Assembly (NCBI RefSeq): GCF_902726565.1
Contig: NZ_CACVAF010000003.1
Span: forward strand, 62,001 to 126,000
Source: Yersinia vastinensis
GTDB lineage: Bacteria; Pseudomonadota; Gammaproteobacteria; Enterobacterales; Enterobacteriaceae
DNA length: 64,000 nt
Direction of reading: 5' to 3'
The notes beneath the pieces were generated by a model. The model searched no databases and was not told where the DNA came from. It was given only the letters and a program-made list of their open reading frames with translations. This document shows positions 35,743-44,040 of the stretch, piece by piece (within the stretch, counting starts at the first letter, position 1; every line of letters starts with the position of its first letter). The position numbers and the translations under genes were made by a program.

Positions 35743-36684
35743 ATGTACCCAGAAAAAAGCTATATCACCCGCAATAAATTGCTAAATGGCTACCAGCTAT
35801 CGAAACTCTATACTTTTGAAGTTGCCGCACGGCACAGCTCATTTGCGCTAGCGGCTGAGGAGTTATCTATCAGCCCTAGTGCGGTCAGTCACCGGATTAA
35901 CAGTTTGGAAGAAGAATTAGGCTTTAAACTGTTCCAGCGTTTTCACCGTAAAGTAGAACTCACCACTGAGGGAGAACGAGTATTTTGGGTACTGAAATCG
36001 TCATTGGAGTATCTAAATCAGGAAATCTTGGAAATAAAAAATCAGGAGCTGTCTGGCACACTCACCCTCTATTCTCGCCCTTCCATTGCCCAGTGCTGGT
36101 TAGTCCCCAAATTGGCCGATTTTGCCCAGCATTACCCCGCCATCAGCTTGAATATTTTGACCGGCAATGAGAATGTCAATTTCCAAGGCGGCGGTATTGA
36201 TTTAGCGATTTATTTTGATGATAAAACGCCAGAGAAACTCTCTTATCAGCATTTGATGGATGAATCGATGGTTCCGGTCTGTAGCCCAGAATATGCAGAA
36301 AAACATCAGCTTAATGGCAACCTCGTCAATCTGCGGCAATGCACCTTGCTGCATGACCGGCAAGCCTGGAGCTATGATTCGGATATTAGTGAATGGAATA
36401 CTTGGGGCCAACAAGTGGGCTTTGATATTGATCCGACACAACGCAGCATGGGTTTTGACCGCTCAGATTTGGCGATTATCGCAGCTATGAATCATGTCGG
36501 TGTTGCCATGGGCCGAAAGAAACTGGTCACCAAACGGCTGGAAAACCAAGAGCTTATTATGCCGTTCCCGGATCTGGAAGTGAGGTGTGAACAGCGCTAT
36601 TACATCTCAACGCTATCTGACCGACAGTGGCCGAAGATTAATGCCTTTATCCAGTGGCTAAAAAAGAGGGCGGATGAGTCCTAA
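35743..36684 (+). CDS. dsdC: LysR-type activator of D-serine catabolism
   Basis: 313 aa. LysR helix-turn-helix near the N-terminus (SSFALAAEELSISPSAVSHRINSLEEELGFKLFQRFHRKVELT), then a GcvA-type effector domain (SGTLTLYSRPSIAQCWLVPKL, IDLAIYFDD, CTLLHDRQAWS). ATG 35743 matches the DsdC start in E. coli; a longer frame exists. It activates dsdXA in the presence of D-serine and lies divergent to dsdX, as in E. coli. Confidence 0.92.
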   Translation: MYPEKSYITRNKLLNGYQLSKLYTFEVAARHSSFALAAEELSISPSAVSHRINSLEEELGFKLFQRFHRKVELTTEGERVFWVLKSSLEYLNQEILEIKNQELSGTLTLYSRPSIAQCWLVPKLADFAQHYPAISLNILTGNENVNFQGGGIDLAIYFDDKTPEKLSYQHLMDESMVPVCSPEYAEKHQLNGNLVNLRQCTLLHDRQAWSYDSDISEWNTWGQQVGFDIDPTQRSMGFDRSDLAIIAAMNHVGVAMGRKKLVTKRLENQELIMPFPDLEVRCEQRYYISTLSDRQWPKINAFIQWLKKRADES

Positions 36685-36689
36685 CCAAC

Positions 36690-36714
36690 AGGCGCTTATC
36701 TCGTATAAGCGCCT
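36690..36714 (+). terminator. Hairpin after dsdC
   Basis: AGGCGCTTAT / ATAAGCGCCT 10-bp perfect stem with a 5-nt loop, just after the dsdC stop, followed by AGAATT. Likely the dsdC transcript end. Confidence 0.55.
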
Positions 36715-36740
36715 AGAATTGCTGACAAACCCCGTGATTA

Positions 36741-36814
36741 GGCATAGCCCCCGCGATGCGGCTATGCCCGAATATCTCAGGCGACAAGACCTCGTTGTAA
36801 ACGACCGCCTGAGA
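36741..36814. other. Two further hairpins in the convergent gap
   Basis: GGCATAGCC / GGCTATGCC (36741-36749, 36760-36768) and TCTCAGGCG / CGCCTGAGA (36775-36783, 36806-36814) form two separate perfect 9-bp stems directly before the end of the ABC ATPase gene. With the preceding dsdC hairpin this makes three stems in 125 bp between converging units. Confidence 0.5.
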
Positions 36815-36817
36815 GGA

Positions 36818-37609
36818 TTATGACATTGCGGCGGCTTTTTGCGCCAAGTCACGGCTATACTGACGGCTGGCATCCACCAACATGTTTGTATAGGCGGTTT
36901 TTTCGCAATCGGTGGTGAGATCTTCGGTATTCAGGGTTTCCAGTATTCTGCCATGTTGCATCACTGCCACGCGGTGACATAGGTGCGCAATGACCCCCAA
37001 ATCGTGAGTGACCATCAGATAAGTGAGTTTCTCCCGCTGTTGTAACTCTGCCAACAAATTTAGAATTTCTGCTTGCACCGACACATCCAGTGCCGAAGTG
37101 GGTTCATCGAGCAGCAAGACACGCGGCTCCAGAATTAGCGCCCGAGCAATTGCCACCCGCTGGCGCTGTCCCCCTGAAAGCTGGTGTGGGTATCGCTGAC
37201 GAAATAGCCGGTTGAGGCCCACTTTTTCCAAAATGCTGTCAATACGCTGGTCGCGATCCCCCATGCCATGGATGATCAATGGCTCGGAGAGAATATATTC
37301 AATCGTATGACGTGGATGCAGTGATCCATAAGGGTCTTGGAACACCATCTGCACATGACGGCAGCGATCGCGTTCAATCCGGTGCGCCAGCGGTATTTGA
37401 TTCAGCGTGAGTTGCCCACTCCAGTGGTTAAACAGCCCCGCCAGACATTTCAGCACCGTGGTTTTACCTGAACCAGACTCCCCGACTAAACCAAAAATCT
37501 CACCGTTGTTAACGGCCAGATTCACATCAAACAGTACCTGATTCTGCTGGCTACCCTCGCCAAAAATAAGGTTAAGGTTATTAATTTCAATCATTGCATT
37601 TGCAGACAT
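36818..37609 (-). CDS. Dipeptide/oligopeptide-type ABC transporter ATP-binding protein (DppF-like)
   Basis: 263 aa. Walker A GESGSGKTT, signature QLSGGQRQRVAIARAL, Walker B VLLLDEPTSALDV, H-loop VTHDLGV; QDPYGSLHPRHT is typical of OppF/DppF. ATG 37609 has AAGGAG 6 nt upstream; longer frame rejected. Last gene of a five-component importer (binding protein, two permeases, two ATPases). The linked acid-sugar dehydratase suggests the substrate may be an acidic sugar or a conjugate rather than a peptide. Confidence 0.87.
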   Translation of the reverse strand: MSANAMIEINNLNLIFGEGSQQNQVLFDVNLAVNNGEIFGLVGESGSGKTTVLKCLAGLFNHWSGQLTLNQIPLAHRIERDRCRHVQMVFQDPYGSLHPRHTIEYILSEPLIIHGMGDRDQRIDSILEKVGLNRLFRQRYPHQLSGGQRQRVAIARALILEPRVLLLDEPTSALDVSVQAEILNLLAELQQREKLTYLMVTHDLGVIAHLCHRVAVMQHGRILETLNTEDLTTDCEKTAYTNMLVDASRQYSRDLAQKAAAMS

Positions 37610-37619
37610 AGCAAGCTCC

Positions 37620-38495
37620 TTAACCATTCATCCAAGCCGGGTCTCGCACCATTACTGGCAGACGGTCACGGCGATTATTCAGATCAGGAAGTGCATTGAG
37701 TAAGCCGCGAGTATAGGGATGCTGCGCACTCTCAAGATCGCAAGCGGCAATGGATTCCACCACGCGCCCGGCATACATCACCAGCACTCTATCGCAGAAA
37801 CTGCGCACCAGATTGATATCATGACTGATAAAAATCAGCCCCAAGCCGCGTTCTTGAACTAAATCATCCAGCATCGCCAAGACCTGTAACCGCACAGACA
37901 CATCCAATGCCGAGGTGGGTTCATCGGCGATCACCATTTCTGGCCCGGTGATAAGCATCATGGCTATCATAATTCGCTGCCCCTGACCGCCAGATACTTC
38001 ATGTGGATACAGGCTATACACCCGCTGTGGCTGGCGAATACGTACCACTTCAAACATGGATAGCACCCGCTCCCGTGCCTCCTGACGCGACACTTTATGA
38101 TGTGCCAGATAGGCTTCCGCTACCTGATCGCCGACACAAACTACCGGGTTTAATGAGTATTTCGGGTCCTGCATAATCATCGACATCCGCTTACCACGCA
38201 CCTCACGCATTTTGGCTTCACTGGCGCGCAGTAAATCCACTTCAGCAAAGCGCAAAGTGTTGGCATGGATTTGCGCACTGGCAGGATGTAATTTCAGCAG
38301 CGCACGCCCTACTGTGGATTTGCCGGAGCCGGACTCACCAACAATTGCCAGTTTTTCTTTGCCCAGCGAAAATGAAACGCCGCGTACCGCGTCAGTCACC
38401 TGTTTGCCATTAACGAAGCTCACCCGCAGGTCATCTACTTCCAGCAAAGGCACTGATTTATTCTGTTCTGGGATCGAGAATGTCACGTAGGCCAT
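37620..38495 (-). CDS. Dipeptide/oligopeptide-type ABC transporter ATP-binding protein (DppD-like)
   Basis: 291 aa. Walker A GESGSGKST, QDPKYSLNPV, signature EVSGGQGQRIMIAMML, Walker B MVIADEPTSALDV, H-loop ISHDINLV, and the C-terminal PYTRGLLNALPD region of OppD/DppD proteins. The start overlaps the permease gene by 38 nt; AGGAG abuts ATG 38495 directly, so GTG 38486 could be used instead. Signature reads SGGQGQR rather than SGGMRQR. Confidence 0.86.
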   Translation of the reverse strand: MAYVTFSIPEQNKSVPLLEVDDLRVSFVNGKQVTDAVRGVSFSLGKEKLAIVGESGSGKSTVGRALLKLHPASAQIHANTLRFAEVDLLRASEAKMREVRGKRMSMIMQDPKYSLNPVVCVGDQVAEAYLAHHKVSRQEARERVLSMFEVVRIRQPQRVYSLYPHEVSGGQGQRIMIAMMLITGPEMVIADEPTSALDVSVRLQVLAMLDDLVQERGLGLIFISHDINLVRSFCDRVLVMYAGRVVESIAACDLESAQHPYTRGLLNALPDLNNRRDRLPVMVRDPAWMNG

Positions 38496-39366
38496 CTCCT
38501 AAGAAGTTAAACGCCAGACTGTTCAGCAGGATTGCCAGACCAGGGATAGTCACTAGCCACCAGCACTCCATCATGTAACGACGGCCACTGGAAATCATTG
38601 CTCCCCACTCTGGGTCAGGTGGTTGAGCACCCAGACCAAGGAAGCCCAGCCCAGCAGCGGTTAAAATAATACCGGCCATATTCATCGTGATACGGATAAT
38701 GACTGATGGCAGGCACAGCGGCACAATGTGGCGCAGCAAAATGCGTAGGGGTGATGCGCCCTGCAATTTCACTGCCGAGACAAAATCGGCATTGCGAAGC
38801 GAGAGCGTTTCGGCCCGCGCCAAGCGAGCAATCGGCGGCCACGCGGTCAGTGTTATCGCGATAACCACATGCTCTAGACCGGGGCCTAAAGCTGCGACAA
38901 ATGCCAGCGCCAACACCAAACTGGGGAATGAAATAAAAATGTCGGTAATACGCATCAGGATACTATCGACCTTACCACCGAAATAACCGGCGACCACGCC
39001 AAGTAACAACCCGATAGGACCAACCGTTACGGATACCAGAGCCACTATGTACAACGTGGTGCGCGCACCATAAATCAAGCGGCTGTATTGATCCCGGCCA
39101 AACTCATCCGTACCAAACCAATGCTGGCTACCGGGAGCCTGTAATGCATTACCGAGGTCCTGTGCCAGCGGGTCATGCGTCGCCAGCCAAGGCGCAAAAA
39201 AAGCCACCACTAACAATAATCCAATAATGGAGACGCCAATAGCCGTCAGCGGATTTCTCATTAAAGCGTGGAAGAAGTTAAGTACCCGCCGTAGCCCGCG
39301 CTTCCAGCCCTGATTTTGCATTTCAGGACGAGCCACAACATTATCGGGTTCAGAGGAAAGCATCAT
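38458..39366 (-). CDS. Dipeptide/oligopeptide-type ABC transporter permease (DppC-like)
   Basis: 302 aa. OppC N-terminal membrane helix after a short cytoplasmic tail, HWFGTDEFGRDQYSRLIYGARTTL, a periplasmic motif of the family, and the EAA loop LQGASPLRILLRHIVP. Six membrane segments. It overlaps the DppB-like gene by 4 nt (ATGA). Confidence 0.88.
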   Translation of the reverse strand: MMLSSEPDNVVARPEMQNQGWKRGLRRVLNFFHALMRNPLTAIGVSIIGLLLVVAFFAPWLATHDPLAQDLGNALQAPGSQHWFGTDEFGRDQYSRLIYGARTTLYIVALVSVTVGPIGLLLGVVAGYFGGKVDSILMRITDIFISFPSLVLALAFVAALGPGLEHVVIAITLTAWPPIARLARAETLSLRNADFVSAVKLQGASPLRILLRHIVPLCLPSVIIRITMNMAGIILTAAGLGFLGLGAQPPDPEWGAMISSGRRYMMECWWLVTIPGLAILLNSLAFNFLGDGLRDILDPRTE

Positions 39367-40403
39367 TGATTCGTCCTCGGGTCGAAGATCTGATAGAGCA
39401 TGTCAGACAGTAAATTCAGTGAGACGAAGATCAGGCCAACCAACAACACGCAGCCCATCACCGCATTCATATCACCGAGTAATAAGCTGCCGGTCAGATA
39501 GGAACCAAAACCGGGCCAGGAGAAGACCGTCTCGATCAATACCGCGCCTTCTAATAAGGAACCATATGCGAGCGCGACCACCGTCAGTAATTGCACCAGA
39601 ATGTTGCGGAACGCATGGCCCCATAACACCTGAAACTCGGACAAACCTTTCACTTTGGCGGTGATGATGTATTCCTGCGACAACTGCGCCAACATAAAAC
39701 TACGAGTCATACGGCTGATATAAGCCAAAGAGTGAAAGCCGAGAATGGTTGCAGGCAGCAGCAAGTGATTAACCGCACTGCGGAACACCTCCCACTCACC
39801 GGCCAGCGCCGAGTCAATCAGCAATAAACCAGTACGTCTGTCCACCAAACCGTCATAGGCCATATCAACCCGACCGGCGCCGCCCACCCAGTTTAGCCAA
39901 GCATAGAACACCAGCAGCCCCATCATCCCGACCCAGAAAATCGGCGTTGAGTAGCCCGCTAAACTGATGAAACGCACCGCATAATCGGCAAATTTGCCAC
40001 GGCGTGCCGCCGCCATCACACCCAGTGGAATACCCAGACCGGCCCCCACGATAATGGCCATCGTGGCCAGTTCAATGGTGGCAGGGAACACACGGATAAT
40101 GTCATCCACCACCGGGCGGCCCGTCAGCAAAGCATTGCCGAGATCACCGTGGATAAGTGAGTTAAAGTAGATAAAGAACTGTGTCCAGAGCGGTTTATCT
40201 AGCCCCAGTTGCAGGTATACCTGTTGGTAGGTACTTTGATCCGCATCTTGACCAACTATCGCCAAAACCGGGTCAATCGGCATCACCCGACCAATAATGA
40301 ACGTCAGGATCAATAAACCGAATAAGGTCACAGCAACCTGTAAAAGGCGCTTTGATAAACGCCGTGCAATACCGTGCGGTGCAAACCAGTCTGAAACCTT
40401 CAT
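39363..40403 (-). CDS. Dipeptide/oligopeptide-type ABC transporter permease (DppB-like)
   Basis: 346 aa from ATG 40403, preceded by GGGAGG at 5-nt spacing. N-terminal membrane helix, QLGLDKPLWTQFFIYFNSLIHGDLG, and the coupling loop KVKGLSEFQVLWGHAFRNIL. Forms the channel with the DppC-like permease. An insert around residues 175-205 (VGGAGRVDMAYDGLVDRRTG) is present as in other DppB relatives. Confidence 0.88.
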   Translation of the reverse strand: MKVSDWFAPHGIARRLSKRLLQVAVTLFGLLILTFIIGRVMPIDPVLAIVGQDADQSTYQQVYLQLGLDKPLWTQFFIYFNSLIHGDLGNALLTGRPVVDDIIRVFPATIELATMAIIVGAGLGIPLGVMAAARRGKFADYAVRFISLAGYSTPIFWVGMMGLLVFYAWLNWVGGAGRVDMAYDGLVDRRTGLLLIDSALAGEWEVFRSAVNHLLLPATILGFHSLAYISRMTRSFMLAQLSQEYIITAKVKGLSEFQVLWGHAFRNILVQLLTVVALAYGSLLEGAVLIETVFSWPGFGSYLTGSLLLGDMNAVMGCVLLVGLIFVSLNLLSDMLYQIFDPRTNQ

Positions 40404-40418
40404 GCTATCCTCCCGAAA

Positions 40419-40446
40419 CGGGCAAAGCACACTGACACTTTGCCCG
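40419..40446 (-). other. Intercistronic hairpin between binding protein and permease genes
   Basis: CGGGCAAAG / CTTTGCCCG 9-bp perfect stem with a 10-nt loop in the 65-nt gap after the binding protein stop. Such stems commonly keep binding-protein mRNA more abundant than permease mRNA. Confidence 0.55.
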
Positions 40447-40468
40447 GGGTTAGGTTGCGTGCAGTGAG

Positions 40469-42079
40469 TTATCGCTGCTTATACACCTGTAGCAGGCGGG
40501 TAGTGGTTGATGGATGCGGAACGTAATCAACCACGTCTTTGCGCACCACGACAGAATCCACCATTTGTGAGATAGGCAAGATAGCCGGGAATAGCGCGTC
40601 ATAGCGCTCTTGCACTTCCACGTACATTTGCTTTTGTTTGGCCGGGTCTTTCTCGATTAACGCGTTATCAATTAAGTCATTCAGTTGTTTATCGTAGAAA
40701 GAGGTGCGCCAGCCTTGGAAGTTGGTCAATTTAGCGGCATCACTGTTATCCGGGTTATAGGCAACCGAGCGCAGACTGGAGTGAGGATGTGGGTCTACAC
40801 CGCCACCACCACGGCCCACCAACATGTCGAACTGGCGATCACGCATTGCACCATAGACCTGATTACCCGTGCCGGTTAGGATTTTGGCTTGGATCCCAGC
40901 TTGGGCCAATGTGGATTGAACGGACGTGGCAACGTTGATAAAGGGTGGATCAGACAGCACTCGCAATGTGGTGGTGAAACCGTCCGGATAACCGGCCTCT
41001 GTGAGCAGCGCTTTGGCTTTCGCTACATCGAGTTTATAGCCGGGATCAGGCAGTGTGACATCCATTCCCTTTTGGATTGGGCGTTGGTGGTAAATACCGT
41101 AACCCGGCATGATAGTTTGGTTAATTCCGTCATAATCAATTAAATACCTTACGGCCTCGCGCACTTTAGGATTAGCAAAATGCGGTTCTTTCAGGCTCAT
41201 GGCAACATAATAAAGGGTGCCACGCTGGACTTCGTCGACTTTAATTTCCGGGCTATTTTTCAGTGCATTGATGTCGGGCACCGACATACCGCTGGCAATA
41301 TCAATATCCCCTTTTTCAATCATTAACCGCAGTGCTTGTGACTCCGTCATATGGCGGAAGATCACCCGCTTCATTTTGGCGTCACCCTGCCAGTAATTAT
41401 CCACCCGGCTGATACGCAGCACATCTTTTGCCTGCCACACATCCAGCTTAAACGGGCCTGATCCCGCCTCATTGGTAGTCAACCAGCCATTACCCCAGTC
41501 ACCGTTTTTCTCGTGTTGCATCACGGTAGCGCGATCAAGAATCGAACCACTGCCCAAGGTTGCCAGTGAATAAATCACCAGTTTGGGGTCGGTTGGTTTA
41601 GGTAGTTCAATCTCTACCGTGAGGGGATCTTTGGCACGGATCAATTGCTCGACGTTATCGGCAGTGAAACCGTAAGACTTCCACGTGGTGGCCTGCGCCA
41701 AATTCAGATGCATCAGGCGATTCATCGACCAGGCAAAATCGGCGGCAGTCACCGGATTACCAGAGTGGAATTTCATACCGTCACGCAAGGTAAAGGTGAT
41801 TAACTTGCCGTCATCACTGATTTTCCACTCCGTGGCCGCACCGGGTAAGACTTTACTTGGGGTGTGCGGATCCAGTTCCACCAGCGAGTCATACATATTC
41901 ACAATGATAGAAACGGCATCATTGCCGGTCATCGCCGCTGGATCAAGTGACAGCAGGTTGTTCATATTCATGCCAACAATCAGTTGGTCATCGGGTGTTT
42001 TAGCCATACTGACGCCAGTCGACGTCAGAGTGATCAGTAGGGTAAGGAGGAGTGTTCTTACTATTATTATCGCGTTCAT
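40469..42079 (-). CDS. Dipeptide/oligopeptide-type ABC transporter binding protein
   Basis: 536 aa, SBP family 5. Signal peptide MNAIIIVRTLLLTLLITLTS with cleavage after VSMA (about residue 26). Family motifs include DSLVELDPHTPSKVLPGAATEW, FTLRDGMKFHSGNPVTAADFAWSMNR and NEAGSGPFKL. First gene of the importer. Ligand not determinable from sequence; SBP family 5 members bind peptides, nickel, glutathione or opines. Confidence 0.87.
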   Translation of the reverse strand: MNAIIIVRTLLLTLLITLTSTGVSMAKTPDDQLIVGMNMNNLLSLDPAAMTGNDAVSIIVNMYDSLVELDPHTPSKVLPGAATEWKISDDGKLITFTLRDGMKFHSGNPVTAADFAWSMNRLMHLNLAQATTWKSYGFTADNVEQLIRAKDPLTVEIELPKPTDPKLVIYSLATLGSGSILDRATVMQHEKNGDWGNGWLTTNEAGSGPFKLDVWQAKDVLRISRVDNYWQGDAKMKRVIFRHMTESQALRLMIEKGDIDIASGMSVPDINALKNSPEIKVDEVQRGTLYYVAMSLKEPHFANPKVREAVRYLIDYDGINQTIMPGYGIYHQRPIQKGMDVTLPDPGYKLDVAKAKALLTEAGYPDGFTTTLRVLSDPPFINVATSVQSTLAQAGIQAKILTGTGNQVYGAMRDRQFDMLVGRGGGGVDPHPHSSLRSVAYNPDNSDAAKLTNFQGWRTSFYDKQLNDLIDNALIEKDPAKQKQMYVEVQERYDALFPAILPISQMVDSVVVRKDVVDYVPHPSTTTRLLQVYKQR

Positions 42080-42255
42080 GGACCATCTCCGGTAAGAAAA
42101 GGCTAGATCTGAATGCTTGTTTTTATAGGTCGAGTTAATTTTTTAAATCGCGTAGAGAATACCTAAAGTCATTGACGCTACAGGATGGCTATCTGCTCGC
42201 ACTCACCCAAATCACTGACTCGAGGAATGAGTTAGCGAGCAGTCAACCTGCAACG

Positions 42256-43407
42256 TCAAGAACGCAAGGTATTAGCTTCGATATAGTCGAAATTAATATC
42301 CTCGCCTAATCCCGGCCGGGTGGGTAACGAGACATAACCGTCGCTGTCCATCGGGTCGATGATGCTATTGAGGTAAGCGGCTGGTTCATCATAATCAAGG
42401 AATGGATGCAACAACCCACGCTCATACCAGCGGCAGTTACGAATAGCACCGACAACGGCCAGATTTGGTGCACCGTTACCGTGAATTTCACAATCCATGC
42501 CAAAAGACTCCGCAAGATGGGCTACTTTCAAACAAGGGGTAATCCCGCCCACGCCCTGCACACCAGCGCGTAAAATATCGCAGGCACCGGCTTTTACCCA
42601 ATCGGCACGGCTGAAGTATTTTCCTGCCAGACTTTCAGGGCCGATTATGTCTATCTGTAGGTTTTCTCGCAGCCAGCAATACGAAGCCATGCTCTGCTCT
42701 TCCATCGGCTCTTCAAACCAACTGAAATTCAGCTTTTGTAGTTCGCGGCCAATATAAAGTGCATCACTGCGGCTGTACCAATGGTAACCATCCAGCATCA
42801 ACGCAATATCTGGCCCGACGGCTTCGCGTACCGCGGCACAGGCACGAACATCCATTTGTGGGCTTGGTGCAAAAGAGACGGGGGGCATCCAAGTATGCAA
42901 CTTAATACCCTTATACCCTCTGGCAACCAGTTGCTCGGCAAAGCGGGCGTATTCATCCGGTGTGGAAAGCCCATCGGCTAATTCATCACCGCACATGGTG
43001 CTGCCGTAGGCCAACACTTTGTCGCGATACCCTCCAAGCAATTTATAGACCGGCTGACCCAGCTTGCGCCCCAACAAGTCCCAAATAGCCTGCTCGGCAA
43101 TAGCCAGCGCCCGATCAGTTAACTGATTAGCACTGCCCCGCTGCCAATGGACCAAATCATTCCATAGCCGCTCACGATCAAAAGGGTTCTGCCCGATCAA
43201 TACCTTTTTAAAGAAGCTGTTAATGATATGCGGACGAATCACTTCTGGTGGTGCAAATGCATAACCACAATCACCTTCATCAGTGGTCAAGGTCAGCATG
43301 GCCATTTTTGCCAATGACTCCTCGCCGGGATGCGAATGCCCTGCGGTATCGGAAACACGCCGGGTTGGATAAGAAAATACGGTCACATCTACTGATATTA
43401 TTTTCAC
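42256..43407 (-). CDS. Enolase-superfamily (mandelate racemase subgroup) acid-sugar dehydratase-like protein
   Basis: 383 aa from GTG 43407. N-terminal capping domain, then a TIM barrel. Metal ligands fit Asp206 (LDGYHW), Glu232 (WFEEP) and Glu258 (GPES). Candidate catalytic residues are Lys169/His171 (KLHTW) and His309 (CEIHGNGAP). The His at the end of the barrel places it with the mandelate racemase group, most of which dehydrate acid sugars. The exact substrate is unknown. It lies 176 nt upstream of the binding protein gene on the same strand, so it probably forms a catabolic unit with the dipeptide-type transporter. Confidence 0.75.
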   Translation of the reverse strand: MKIISVDVTVFSYPTRRVSDTAGHSHPGEESLAKMAMLTLTTDEGDCGYAFAPPEVIRPHIINSFFKKVLIGQNPFDRERLWNDLVHWQRGSANQLTDRALAIAEQAIWDLLGRKLGQPVYKLLGGYRDKVLAYGSTMCGDELADGLSTPDEYARFAEQLVARGYKGIKLHTWMPPVSFAPSPQMDVRACAAVREAVGPDIALMLDGYHWYSRSDALYIGRELQKLNFSWFEEPMEEQSMASYCWLRENLQIDIIGPESLAGKYFSRADWVKAGACDILRAGVQGVGGITPCLKVAHLAESFGMDCEIHGNGAPNLAVVGAIRNCRWYERGLLHPFLDYDEPAAYLNSIIDPMDSDGYVSLPTRPGLGEDINFDYIEANTLRS

Positions 43408-43857
43408 CTGATTACCTGCCTTTAGAGTTCATCTCGTGTTCAAAAGGAACAAGGGGATTTCACTGGTTCCTTCTGACTCCATGGCCGCTATCCCTGCAAG
43501 CTACGATGTCTAATCCCTTATTTTTAATAATGATTTGCACAAGCCAATTACTAGAACAACAGATCTTTTAAAATGGAATGATATTTCACTTGCTCAGTAT
43601 TGAAGATAACACTCCATTAGTCATTAGGAAATTGGCTGCAAAAAAGGCAATAAAGGCGGGGTTTTTTGGGCAAATGCATAAATTGCTGTGAGCGCCATCA
43701 CGATGAAATGGCGAGAAAGTGTTCGACTTCACAAAATCCTATTTGGCGATGCAGTGATCCATTCTGAGCGCTAAACAAATAACACCCGATTCATTTGCCT
43801 ATTTTTCAATCAATAGACAAAGGCTATCTCAACGATAGGCAAAGCTGCCCCACTAGC
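43408..43857. other. Intergenic region, no gene seen
   Basis: About 450 bp, AT-rich. A GGAAC/GTTCC hairpin lies near 43447-43471. Open frames here overlap the start of the dehydratase gene and have no ribosome site. The promoter of the minus-strand dehydratase-transporter unit should be within it. Confidence 0.4.
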
Positions 43858-43899
43858 TTGATAAAGGTCAACCATCGCTCAACGCAGCCCAGAGATAAT
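43858..43899 (+). promoter_or_regulatory. FNR-type site and -10 box upstream of the peroxidase gene
   Basis: TTGATAAAGGTCAA (43858-43871) matches the FNR consensus TTGAT-N4-ATCAA at 9 of 10 positions. GATAAT (43894-43899) is a good -10 box. A start about 7 nt after it (near 43906) puts the FNR site centre at about -41.5, the class II activator position. This fits anaerobic activation, as known for E. coli yhjA. Confidence 0.65.
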
Positions 43900-44040
43900 C
43901 CCACTAAATAAATAAGGTTATTGACAGGATAAAAACCCTACACCCAGCGTCATTGGCGTTGCTGACCGGTAATGTCAAATACCAATGGGGATAAATGTGA
44001 AAGTGACTCATCACTTTCCACACAACAAAGGAGTGCTGCT

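Noticed and set aside
43248-43571. 107-aa open frame on the plus strand at the dehydratase start
   Set aside because: Half lies antisense to the dehydratase coding region; no ribosome site or motif.
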